64,000 bases of DNA from Alphaproteobacteria bacterium. GTDB taxonomy: Bacteria; Pseudomonadota; Alphaproteobacteria; Acetobacterales; Acetobacteraceae. The DNA is taken from positions 1 through 64,000 of the forward strand of contig JAPLOH010000110.1 in assembly GCA_026400845.1 (NCBI GenBank), written 5' to 3'. A model generated the notes under the pieces. The model was not told where the DNA came from. It was given only the letters and a program-made list of their open reading frames with translations, and made no database searches. Both the position numbers and the translations under genes were made by a program. Shown here one piece after another: positions 28,903 to 37,635 of this stretch (the first letter of the stretch is position 1; the number at the start of each line of letters is the position of its first letter).

Positions 28903-29090
28903 GAAGTCTTCTTTTTCTGAAGAAAAAGAAGCAAAAAGACTTTTATCCGTTTGGGTTGGCGGATTGCCGGCAAGGGAGGTGCGCGAAGCAATCAATCATG
29001 GGCTTCGCCCGCCCTCCCGCCGGCGAGCGGCGAAGCCAACGGATAAAAGTTTTTTGGTTCTTTTTTTCAAAAAAGAACACGCTTCCTGCC
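28903..29090. repeat. palindromic intergenic repeat, full copy A
   Basis: Hairpin CTTCTTTTTC-TGAA-GAAAAAGAAG, long outer stem AAAAAGACTTTTATCCGTTTGG/CCAACGGATAAAAGTTTTTT, hairpin GTTCTTTTTT..AAAAAAGAAC; shares an exact 32-nt block with copy B. Confidence 0.85.
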
Positions 29091-30152
29091 TTACGTAAGC
29101 CCCAACATCCGCCGATTAGCCGCCTCATCGGTGCCCGAAGCGGCGAAATCGTCGAAGGCCTTGTCGGTGACGGGGATGATATGCGCGGCGATGAATTCGG
29201 CGCCTTCGCGGGCGCCGGCCTCGGGCGATTTCAGGCAGCATTCCCATTCCAGCACCGCCCAGCCGTCGTAGCCGTATTGTGCAAGCTTGGAGAAGATAGG
29301 CGCGAACTGCACCTGGCCATCGCCCAGCGAGCGGAAGCGGCCGGCGCGGTCGGTCCAGGACTGGAAGCCGCCATAGACGCCTTGCTTGCCGGTCGGGTTG
29401 AATTCGGCGTCCTTGGCGTGGAAGGCGCCGATGCGCTGGTGGTAGATGTCGATGAAGGCGAGGTAGTCGAGCTGTTGCAGCACGAAGTGGCTGGGGTCGT
29501 AGAGGATGCGGGCGCGGGGGTGGTTGCCGACGCGCTCGAGGAACATCTCGTAGCTGATGCCGTCGTGCAGGTCCTCGCCCGGGTGGATTTCGTAGCAGAC
29601 GTCCACGCCATGGCTGTCGAACGCGTTGAGGATCGGCAGCCAGCGCTTGGCCAGCTCGTCGAACGCGGTCTCGATCAACCCTGCCGGGCGCTGTGGCCAG
29701 GGGTAGACGTACGGCCAGGCCAATGCGCCGGAGAAACTGGCATGGGCCTTGAGGCCGAGGCGCTCCGAGGCGCGGGCGGCGTAGAGCAGCTGATTGACCG
29801 CCCATTCCTGCCGCGCCGCCGGCTTGCCGCGCACGCTCTCGGGGGCAAACCCGTCGAACGCCGCGTCATAGGCCGGGTGCACCGCGATGAGCTGCCCCTG
29901 GAGATGGGTGGACAGCTCGGTCACCTCGAGATCGAATTCGGCGAGCGTGCCTTTGATCTCGTCGCAGTAGGTCTGGCTCTCCGCGGCCTTGGCGAGGTCG
30001 AACAGCCGCCCGTCCCAGGAGGGGATCTGGATGCCGGTATAGCCGAGATCGGCCGCCCATTCCGCCATGCCGGCCAGGGTGTTGAAGGGCGCCTCGTCGC
30101 CGGCGAACTGGGCGAGGAAAATGCCGGGGCCCTTGACCATGCCCTTGCTCAT
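29091..30152 (-). CDS. sugar phosphate isomerase/epimerase (xylose-isomerase-like TIM barrel)
   Basis: VCYEIHPGEDLHDGISYEMFLERVG, ILYDPSHFVLQQLDYLAFIDIYHQRIGAFHAKDAEF. Confidence 0.9.
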   Translation of the reverse strand: MSKGMVKGPGIFLAQFAGDEAPFNTLAGMAEWAADLGYTGIQIPSWDGRLFDLAKAAESQTYCDEIKGTLAEFDLEVTELSTHLQGQLIAVHPAYDAAFDGFAPESVRGKPAARQEWAVNQLLYAARASERLGLKAHASFSGALAWPYVYPWPQRPAGLIETAFDELAKRWLPILNAFDSHGVDVCYEIHPGEDLHDGISYEMFLERVGNHPRARILYDPSHFVLQQLDYLAFIDIYHQRIGAFHAKDAEFNPTGKQGVYGGFQSWTDRAGRFRSLGDGQVQFAPIFSKLAQYGYDGWAVLEWECCLKSPEAGAREGAEFIAAHIIPVTDKAFDDFAASGTDEAANRRMLGLT

Positions 30153-31321
30153 GCGAGGAAGACCTCCTCGCCCGCTCCCTGCGGCACCGGCGCCGGCCGC
30201 TCGCAGGTGGTGGTGAGATCGACCCAGCGCCGCTCGGCGCCGGCGATGCCCACGGCCTCCAGCACTTCCAGCACATGGGTCGTCAACTCGCCCGAGGCGC
30301 GATGCGGCCGGCCCTGCTGGATGGCGGCGGCCATGTCGAGCAGGCCGATGATGCGGTAATCCGCCACTTCGCGGCCGTCGCGCATGGTGCGGTTGGGGGT
30401 GTGGAAGGGGTGGGCGGAGATGTCGACCGGGGTCCAGTCACCGCCCTTGTCGGAAATCTCAATTGTGCCGCCGAAGAAGTTGGGGTCGGGCACGATCAGC
30501 GAGCCGTCGACGCCGTAGAGCTCGAACGGCAGGCGCTTGTTCTTCCAGACGTCCCACGAGGCGGCCAGCGTGATGGTGGCGCCGGAGACGAATTCGAGCA
30601 GCGCGGTGGCAGTGGTCTCGATATCCACATCAATGGTCTCGCCCGCGCGCGGCTGGCTGGTGATGGTGCGCACGGGGTTGCCGATGCAGGTGGTGGCGGC
30701 CACGCGGGCGACCGGGCCGAGCAGCTGCACCAAATCCGTCACGTAGTACGGCCCCATGTCGAGGATCGGTCCGCCGCCCTTCATGAAGTAGAAATTGGGG
30801 TTGGGGTGCCAATGCTCCATGCCGTGGCTCAGCACGGTGGCGGAGCCGGAGATCACCTTGCCGATGCGCCCGGAGTCGATGATGCGGCGGCAAGCCTGGT
30901 GGCCGGCGCCGAGGAAGGTGTCGGGCGCGCCGCCCACGCGCACCCCGGCCTTGGCGGCCTGGGCGAGCAGGGCCTGGGCCTCGCCGAAGCTGGCGCAGAG
31001 TGGCTTCTCGGCATAGGCGTGCTTGCCGGCGGCAACGATGGCGCGGTTCACCTCGGCATGCGCGAGCGGAATGGTGAGGTTCAGCACGATGGAGATCTCG
31101 GGGTCGGCCAACAGCCCGTCCACCGTGTCCGAACCGACGCCGAAGGCCTCGGCCTTGGCCTTGGCGGCTTCGGGCCGGATGTCGGCGACCGACTTGATGT
31201 TGATGATGCGCGACGGCGCGGCGGCGGGTCGGCCCTCATTGGCGGGAACGCCAAGGGCGCCGCGCAAATAGGAGTCGCAGATGACGCCGGTGCCGATGAT
31301 GCCGATATTGATGGGTTGCAT
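30149..31321 (-). CDS. Gfo/Idh/MocA-family oxidoreductase
   Basis: INIGIIGTGVICDSYL, HAYAEKPLCASFGEAQALL, GPILDMGPYYVTDLVQLLG. Confidence 0.93.
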   Translation of the reverse strand: MQPINIGIIGTGVICDSYLRGALGVPANEGRPAAAPSRIINIKSVADIRPEAAKAKAEAFGVGSDTVDGLLADPEISIVLNLTIPLAHAEVNRAIVAAGKHAYAEKPLCASFGEAQALLAQAAKAGVRVGGAPDTFLGAGHQACRRIIDSGRIGKVISGSATVLSHGMEHWHPNPNFYFMKGGGPILDMGPYYVTDLVQLLGPVARVAATTCIGNPVRTITSQPRAGETIDVDIETTATALLEFVSGATITLAASWDVWKNKRLPFELYGVDGSLIVPDPNFFGGTIEISDKGGDWTPVDISAHPFHTPNRTMRDGREVADYRIIGLLDMAAAIQQGRPHRASGELTTHVLEVLEAVGIAGAERRWVDLTTTCERPAPVPQGAGEEVFLA

Positions 31322-31327
31322 GGTGGT

Positions 31328-32089
31328 TCAGCCCGTGATGGAGCGAAGGAAATTCAGCGAGTTGCGTGCGGTGGCGCCGGGATCGGCCGGCTTGTCGTGC
31401 TCGACGACCATGTGCCGGGCGCCGGCGGCGATGCAGGCGGCCCAGAGGTCCTTCCAGTCCAGCACCCCGGCGCCGACATCGGCCCAGCCGTCCTGATCGA
31501 CATTCTGCCCGGCGGGCGCGATGTCCTTCACATGGGCGGCGGTGACGATCGGCTGGTAGCGCGTCATCCAGGCCTTGGGGTCCACGCCCCCGCGCACGAG
31601 CCAGGCGACATCCACCTGCCAGGCAAGGCCGCTGCCGCCGGCGGCGTCGAACAACAGTTCGAACGCCGTCTTGTCGCCCGCCTTCTTGTCCATCTCCCAG
31701 TGGTGGTTGTGGTAGCCGAGCTTGATGCCGGACTTGGCGAAACGCTCGGCGAGGTTACCGAGTTCCTTGCCCACTGCGGTCCAGCCGGCGGCGTCCATCT
31801 GGCGCATGTCGGGCGGCACGGCGGGCATGTAGAGGTCGGTGAAGCCGAAGGTCTTGCAGGCCTCGATGATGGTGTCGGGCCGTTCGCGCAGCGCCATCAG
31901 GCCGACATGGCTCGACGTCATCTTCATCCCACGGGCTGCGACCTTGCGGGCAACGGTGGCCGCGTCATCGAGGTGCGAGCCGATGCCCTCGACGTTCTTG
32001 TACCCGGCGGCGGCGACGGTATCGAGGATGAGGTCGACGTCGCCGAGATTGCGCAATGTGTAGAGCTGGATGGAAATCAGGTCGGTCAT
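31328..32089 (-). CDS. sugar phosphate isomerase/epimerase
   Basis: ISIQLYTLRNLGDVDLILDTVAAAGYKNVEG, LGYHNHHWEMD, TAAHVKDIAPAGQ. Confidence 0.92.
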   Translation of the reverse strand: MTDLISIQLYTLRNLGDVDLILDTVAAAGYKNVEGIGSHLDDAATVARKVAARGMKMTSSHVGLMALRERPDTIIEACKTFGFTDLYMPAVPPDMRQMDAAGWTAVGKELGNLAERFAKSGIKLGYHNHHWEMDKKAGDKTAFELLFDAAGGSGLAWQVDVAWLVRGGVDPKAWMTRYQPIVTAAHVKDIAPAGQNVDQDGWADVGAGVLDWKDLWAACIAAGARHMVVEHDKPADPGATARNSLNFLRSITG

Positions 32090-32106
32090 CGCAAGGTCCT
32101 TGGGGT

Positions 32107-33180
32107 CTAAAGGCGTCGTTCGGTGGTGGCGTCGAACAGCGAGGCGAGGCGGAGGTCGAGCGCGAGGGTCGTCGCACCGGCGACGGCACGCGCCCGTTGC
32201 GGCGCGAGGCGCACGGACAGGCGGTGGCCGCCCATGGCGAACCAGCCGAGCGTGTCGGCCCCCATCGGCTCCATGAACTGCATGGTGGTCGCGATGGCCT
32301 CGCCGGGCGCACCGTCCTCGGCGAGGCCGATATGCTCGGGGCGCACACCGAGCACCACCGATGTGCCATCCGCCACCGGCGCCCGCAGGTCAAGCGCTCC
32401 GGCGGGAATGCGGATGCCGTCGACTTCGACCGCGCCGGCACGCCAAATGCCCGGCAGGAAGTTCATCGCCGGGGCGCCCACGAAGCCGGCGACGAACAGC
32501 GTCTCCGGTCGTTCGTACAGCTCATCCGGCGCGGCGTATTGCTCGATCCGCCCGCCCTGCATCACCGCGATGCGGGTCGCCAGCGTCATCGCCTCGATCT
32601 GGTCGTGGGTGACGTAGACGATGGTGAGGCCAAGCTCCTTGTGCAGCTTCTTGATCTCGACGCGCATTTCGGTGCGCAGCTTGGCGTCGAGGTTGGAGAG
32701 CGGCTCGTCGAACAGGAACAGCCTGGCGTCCTGCACCAAAGCGCGGCCGATCGCCACCCGCTGGCGCTGGCCGCCGGACATCTGGCCCGGCTTGCGGTCG
32801 AGCTGCGGGGTGATCTGCAACAGCTCCGCCGCCCAGGCCACCCGCTTCTCGATCTCCGCGCGTGGCCGGCCCTTCACCTTGAGGCCGAAGGAAAGGTTCC
32901 CCCGCACCGTCATGGTCGGATAGAGCGCGTAGGACTGGAACACCATGGCGATGCCGCGCTTGCTCGGCTCGCGGGCGGTGACGTCCTCGCCCCCGATCAT
33001 GATGGTGCCGTCGTTGATGTCGTCGAGCCCGGCGATCGCGTTCAGCAGTGTCGATTTGCCGCAGCCCGACGGGCCGAGCAGCACGGTGAACTCGCCCTCC
33101 GCCACTTCGAGATCGATGTCGCGCAGCACGCTGAGCGCGCCGTAGGATTTGCTGAGCGCGGAGACCCGAACGCCTGCCAT
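32107..33180 (-). CDS. carbohydrate ABC transporter ATP-binding protein (UgpC/MsmK type)
   Basis: LLGPSGCGKSTLLNAIAGLDDI, QMSGGQRQRVAIGRALVQDARLFLFDEPLSNLDAKLR. Confidence 0.95.
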   Translation of the reverse strand: MAGVRVSALSKSYGALSVLRDIDLEVAEGEFTVLLGPSGCGKSTLLNAIAGLDDINDGTIMIGGEDVTAREPSKRGIAMVFQSYALYPTMTVRGNLSFGLKVKGRPRAEIEKRVAWAAELLQITPQLDRKPGQMSGGQRQRVAIGRALVQDARLFLFDEPLSNLDAKLRTEMRVEIKKLHKELGLTIVYVTHDQIEAMTLATRIAVMQGGRIEQYAAPDELYERPETLFVAGFVGAPAMNFLPGIWRAGAVEVDGIRIPAGALDLRAPVADGTSVVLGVRPEHIGLAEDGAPGEAIATTMQFMEPMGADTLGWFAMGGHRLSVRLAPQRARAVAGATTLALDLRLASLFDATTERRL

Positions 33181-33183
33181 GAA

Positions 33184-34050
33184 TTACCCCTTCACCGCGC
33201 CGGCGGCGATGCCGCGGACGAACCAGCGCCCGGAGATGAAATAGACCGCCAGCGGCACCAGCGCGGTCAGCATGGTGGCCGCCATGTCGACGTTGTATTC
33301 GCGCTCGCCCTGGGTCGAGTTGACGATGTTGTTGAGCTGCACTGTCATCGGGAAGTTCTCGCGCCCGGCGAACACCAGGCCGAATATGAAGTCGTTCCAT
33401 ATTCCAGTGGTTTGCAGGATCATCGCCACCACGATGATCGGCACCGCCATCGGCAGCATGATGGAGCCGAAGATGCGCCAGAACCCGGCGCCATCCACCC
33501 GCGCCGCCTTGAACAGCTCGATCGGCACCGAGGCGAAGTAGTTGCGGAAAATCAGTGTCATGGTCGGCAGGCCGAAGATCGTGTGGATCACGATGATCCC
33601 GAGCAGCGTCGAGTTCAGCCCGACATAGGAGAACATCCGCACCAGGGGAAACAGGAACACCTGGTAAGGCACGAACGCCACCGACATCAGGATGCCGAAC
33701 AGCAGCGCCGCGCCGCGGGGCCGCCACAGCGACAGCGCATAGCCGGTCACCGCGCCGACGGAAATCGAGACGGCCACGCTTGGCACCAGGATGGTCACCG
33801 AATTCCAGAACCCGACCTGGATGCCGTTGCAGGTGAGGCCGGTGCAGGCGGTGGACCACGCCTTGATCCAGGCCGCCGCACTCGGCGCACCCGGCAGGGC
33901 CAGCAAATTGCCCTCGCGGATCTCCGGCATCGACTTCAGCGATGTCACCACCATCACGTAAAGCGGCAGCAGGAAGAAGGCCGCCGAAATCAGCAGGAAG
34001 CCGTAGATCCCCAGCCGCACCGGCGAGAAGGCGCCGCTCTGGCCCCTCAT
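33184..34050 (-). CDS. carbohydrate ABC transporter permease (MalG-type)
   Basis: EAA-like loop RVDGAGFWRIFGSIMLPMAVPII. Confidence 0.93.
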   Translation of the reverse strand: MRGQSGAFSPVRLGIYGFLLISAAFFLLPLYVMVVTSLKSMPEIREGNLLALPGAPSAAAWIKAWSTACTGLTCNGIQVGFWNSVTILVPSVAVSISVGAVTGYALSLWRPRGAALLFGILMSVAFVPYQVFLFPLVRMFSYVGLNSTLLGIIVIHTIFGLPTMTLIFRNYFASVPIELFKAARVDGAGFWRIFGSIMLPMAVPIIVVAMILQTTGIWNDFIFGLVFAGRENFPMTVQLNNIVNSTQGEREYNVDMAATMLTALVPLAVYFISGRWFVRGIAAGAVKG

Positions 34051-34940
34051 CGCGCCGCCCGCTCGGCCGAGCGGCTCTGCCAGTACAGGAGTGGTGCCAC
34101 CACGGCGACCACGGTCACCAGCATCGAGGTGGCGGCCGCGGTGGCGAGGCCGATGTTCTGCCGCTCGAACAAATTATCCATCACGAACTTGGCCGGCACT
34201 TCCGAGGCGATCCCCGGCCCGCCATTGGTCATCGCGACCGAAAGATCATAGAGCCGCACGACGGAGGTCGCCATCAGGATGGTGGCGGTGGCGAAACTGC
34301 CCTTCAGCATCGGCAGCACCACGAACAGATAGGTCCGCCACGCCGGAATGCCCTCGATGCGCGTCGCTTTCCAGATTTCCTGGTCGATCCCGCGCAACCC
34401 GGCCAGCATGATCGCCATCACCAGCCCCGCCGCATGCCATACGCCGGCGGCGAGCAGGGTGAAGATCACCCGGTCCTGGCGGACCAGCCAATCGAACTGG
34501 ATCGCCTCGAAGCCGAGGTCGTGTGCGAGTTTGCTGATGCCGAGGGTGGGGTCGAGAATCCAGCGCCATGCCAGGCCGGTGACGATGAAGGACATCGAGA
34601 AGGGATACAGGAACATCGAGCGCAGCAGATCCTCGGCGCGCACCCGCTGGTCGATCAGCACCGCCAGCAGGAAGCCGAGTGCCAGCGAGATGACGATGAA
34701 CAGCGCGCCGAACAGGGCGAGGTTCTGCACCGAGACAATCCAGCGCTCGTTGGCGAACAGGCTGCCGTACTGCCGCAAGCCGATGAAGTTGGTGTTGGGC
34801 AGCATGCGCGAGTTGGTGAGCGAGATCCACACCGTCCAGCCGGTCGCGCCGCAGAAGACGGTAAGCGCGATCAGCATGGCGGGCAGCAGCGCGACCTGGG
34901 CGGCGATGCGGCCTGACACAAAACGGAGGTTGAAGCGCAT
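34047..34940 (-). CDS. sugar ABC transporter permease (MalF/UgpA-type)
   Basis: EAA-like loop ATRIEGIPAWRTYLFVVLPMLKGSFATA; operon context. Confidence 0.93.
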   Translation of the reverse strand: MRFNLRFVSGRIAAQVALLPAMLIALTVFCGATGWTVWISLTNSRMLPNTNFIGLRQYGSLFANERWIVSVQNLALFGALFIVISLALGFLLAVLIDQRVRAEDLLRSMFLYPFSMSFIVTGLAWRWILDPTLGISKLAHDLGFEAIQFDWLVRQDRVIFTLLAAGVWHAAGLVMAIMLAGLRGIDQEIWKATRIEGIPAWRTYLFVVLPMLKGSFATATILMATSVVRLYDLSVAMTNGGPGIASEVPAKFVMDNLFERQNIGLATAAATSMLVTVVAVVAPLLYWQSRSAERAAR

Positions 34941-34980
34941 GGCGCGATGGGGAGCGGCCGAAGCCGCCCCCCGATCCCGA

Positions 34981-36234
34981 TCAGAGCTGCGAGGCCAGCG
35001 CGGCCGAAACCTTGGCCACGAAGGCGTCGGTCGTCATCGTATTGTCGTTCCAGAACGCCGAGATGATGTCCTCGACCGCGCCGGTCAGCGCGGGCGGCGA
35101 GAGCAGCTCGTTGGCGGGGATCTGGGCGGCCTTGTTGGCGACCGAGGCGACCGCCTTCTGGGCGCAGATGTCGAGCGACTTCACGTCAAGGTCGGTGCGC
35201 GACGGGATCGAACCCTTCTTCTGGGCGAACTCGAGCTGGGTCGCCGGCGCCATCATGGTCGAGGCCAGCAGGGTCTGCGCCTTGGCGACATCGGCCGTCT
35301 TCGGCTTGGGGAAGGCGAACACGTCGCCGCCCATCACATAGCCGCCGCCATGGTCGGACACCACGGTGCAGCCGTATTCCTTGCCCGGGGTCTGGCCGGC
35401 GGCGGTGAATTCGCCCTTCGCCCAGTCGCCCATCATCTGCATGCCGGCCTTTCCCTGGATCACCATGGTGGTGGCGTCATTCCAGTTGCGGCCCGGCGAA
35501 CCCGGATCGACGTATCCCTTCAAGCGGCGATAGGTCTCGGCGACTTTGCGGAAGCCCGGGCCCTTGACGAAGCCCTGGTCGCGCTTGCCCCACAGCTTGA
35601 CGAAGCCGTCCGCGCCGCCGACACCGGCCAGCACGTTGTTGAACATGTTGCGCTCCCAGTTTTTCTGGTCGCCGAATGCCAGCGGGATCAGCCCGGCCGC
35701 CTTGAGCTTGTCGAGCTGGACGAACAGGTCATCCCAGTTTTTCGGCTCGGTCGCGCCGGCCTTGGCGAAGGCTGCGGTGGAGTAGAAGAACCAGTTCTGC
35801 CCATGGATGTTCACCGGCACCGCGTAGGCGTGGCCATTCCGCGTCACCGCCTCGAGGATGGCGGGCGGGACGATCGCCTTCCAGTTCTGCGACGCGGCCA
35901 CCGCGTCGACATCGGCGAGCAGCCCGGCCTCGACCAGTTCGTCGAACTGCTTGCCGGTGTTGAACTGCATCGCTGTCGGCGGGTTGCCGCCGATGGTGCG
36001 GTTGATGGCGGCGGTGCGGGCGTTGGGGCCACCGGCGATGGCAGTATCGACCCATTTGCCGCCGGCCTTGGTGAACTGGTCGGCGAACACCTTCACGGCA
36101 GCCGATTCACCGCCCGAGGTCCACCAATGGATCACCTCGGCGGTCTGCGCCGCGGCCGGCGTGGCAAAGCCGAGCACCGTGGCAGCGGCACAAGACAACA
36201 GATATCGCTTCGACAACACGGCGCGTCTCCCCAT
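34981..36234 (-). CDS. sugar ABC transporter substrate-binding protein
   Basis: Signal peptide; EVIHWWTSGGESAAVKVFADQFTKAGGKWVDTAIAGG. Confidence 0.93.
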   Translation of the reverse strand: MGRRAVLSKRYLLSCAAATVLGFATPAAAQTAEVIHWWTSGGESAAVKVFADQFTKAGGKWVDTAIAGGPNARTAAINRTIGGNPPTAMQFNTGKQFDELVEAGLLADVDAVAASQNWKAIVPPAILEAVTRNGHAYAVPVNIHGQNWFFYSTAAFAKAGATEPKNWDDLFVQLDKLKAAGLIPLAFGDQKNWERNMFNNVLAGVGGADGFVKLWGKRDQGFVKGPGFRKVAETYRRLKGYVDPGSPGRNWNDATTMVIQGKAGMQMMGDWAKGEFTAAGQTPGKEYGCTVVSDHGGGYVMGGDVFAFPKPKTADVAKAQTLLASTMMAPATQLEFAQKKGSIPSRTDLDVKSLDICAQKAVASVANKAAQIPANELLSPPALTGAVEDIISAFWNDNTMTTDAFVAKVSAALASQL

Positions 36235-36319
36235 TTGGTTTCTTGGTCGGTGGTCTGATGTTATCTCAGGCGGGCCAGTCCCGTCACGATATTACGCGCC
36301 GGGGCATAACTGGGTCATA

Positions 36320-36329
36320 CAAACGATTG
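36320..36329. promoter_or_regulatory. putative LacI-family operator
   Basis: CAAACGATTG, near-palindrome centred on CpG (consensus-like CAAWCGWTTG), in the divergent SBP/LacI intergenic region. Confidence 0.45.
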
Positions 36330-36383
36330 CAAAGATCGGTCAAGCCATTGTCGCATCGCGCTGTGCGGCGCAAGGATCGCGCC

Positions 36384-37388
36384 ATGATCGCGCCGCACAT
36401 GACCGAGCCCGCGCCGAACCGGCCCAGGATGGAGGATATCGCCCGTCTCGCCGGCGTCTCGGTCTCCACTGTCAGCCGGGCGCTGGCGGGCTCGCCCAGG
36501 GTGACCGGGGACACGCGCGAACGCATCGAGGCGGCGGTGCGGCAGACCGGCTACGTGGTGAACCAGGTCGCCCAGGGTTTGCGCCTGCAGCGCAGCCGGC
36601 AGTTGCTGGTGCTGCTGCCCACCATCGCCAACCCCTTCTTCGCCGAAGTCGTCCAGGGCATCGAGGAGGCCGCGGGCGCCGCCGGCTATGGCGTGCTGGT
36701 CGGCTCCACCGAGGGGGACCCGGCCCGCGAGGCAGTGCTGGCCCGCCAGCTCCTCACCGGCGTGGTCGACGGGCTGGTACTGCTCACCGGGCGCATCCCC
36801 GCCGGGCTCGACGTGCCATCCCTCGCCGGCCAGGTGGTCGCGGTTTCAGAGACCATCCCCGGCGCCGACCTGCCGACGATCGGCATCGACAACGCAGCCG
36901 CGGCCCAGACTGCCGTCGATCACCTGCGCGGCCTCGGCCATCGCGCGATCGCCCATATCGCCGGACCGCCCGGCAACGTTCTCACCGCCCAGCGCATCGA
37001 AGGATGGCGCCGCGCCACCGGCACTCATGCCGTCCTCGCCTTTGGTGACTTCACAATGGCATCCGGGGAAGCTGCCATGGCAGAGCTCCTCGCCCAACTC
37101 CCTCGCCCCACGGCCGTCTTCTGCGCCAACGACGAAATGGCGATCGGCGCCATCAAGGCTGCCCGCGATGCCGGGCTGCGGGTGCCGGAAGACCTCTCGG
37201 TGATCGGCTTCGACGACATCAGCTTCGCTGCCTTCACCCACCCCCCGCTCACGACCATCCGCCAACCCCGCCGCGAATTCGGCCAGGCCGCCGTCGCTGC
37301 CCTGCTCGCTGGCCAAGCCCCCCCGCACCTCGCCTACACCCTGATCGTCCGTGCAAGCACTGCGCCGCCCGGGGATGATACCCATTGA
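36384..37388 (+). CDS. LacI-family transcriptional regulator
   Basis: MEDIARLAGVSVSTVSRALAGSPRVTGDTRERIEAAVRQTGYVVN. Confidence 0.95.
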   Translation: MIAPHMTEPAPNRPRMEDIARLAGVSVSTVSRALAGSPRVTGDTRERIEAAVRQTGYVVNQVAQGLRLQRSRQLLVLLPTIANPFFAEVVQGIEEAAGAAGYGVLVGSTEGDPAREAVLARQLLTGVVDGLVLLTGRIPAGLDVPSLAGQVVAVSETIPGADLPTIGIDNAAAAQTAVDHLRGLGHRAIAHIAGPPGNVLTAQRIEGWRRATGTHAVLAFGDFTMASGEAAMAELLAQLPRPTAVFCANDEMAIGAIKAARDAGLRVPEDLSVIGFDDISFAAFTHPPLTTIRQPRREFGQAAVAALLAGQAPPHLAYTLIVRASTAPPGDDTH

Positions 37389-37635
37389 TGTTGATTGGGT
37401 TGCTGGGTGGGTAGCGGAGGTCGGGGCGTCGGTTTCCAGCTTGCGCTTTTGCTGATTTGCCTTGGCCTCCCGTGCCACCGCGCCGGGATCAGGATCGGCG
37501 GGAAGCCAGTCCAGCAATTCGCTGAACTGGCCCCTTGGGAGCAATGTTATGTTCCATATATGTTATTATAACACGATCAATCAGAAGCGTGACGAGAACT
37601 ACTTCAACGCAAATGGTGCGAGGCTCTCGCCGTCT

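Noticed and set aside
28943-29128. Small ORF with FFFEKKNQKTF peptide
   Set aside because: Produced by the palindromic intergenic repeat, not a gene
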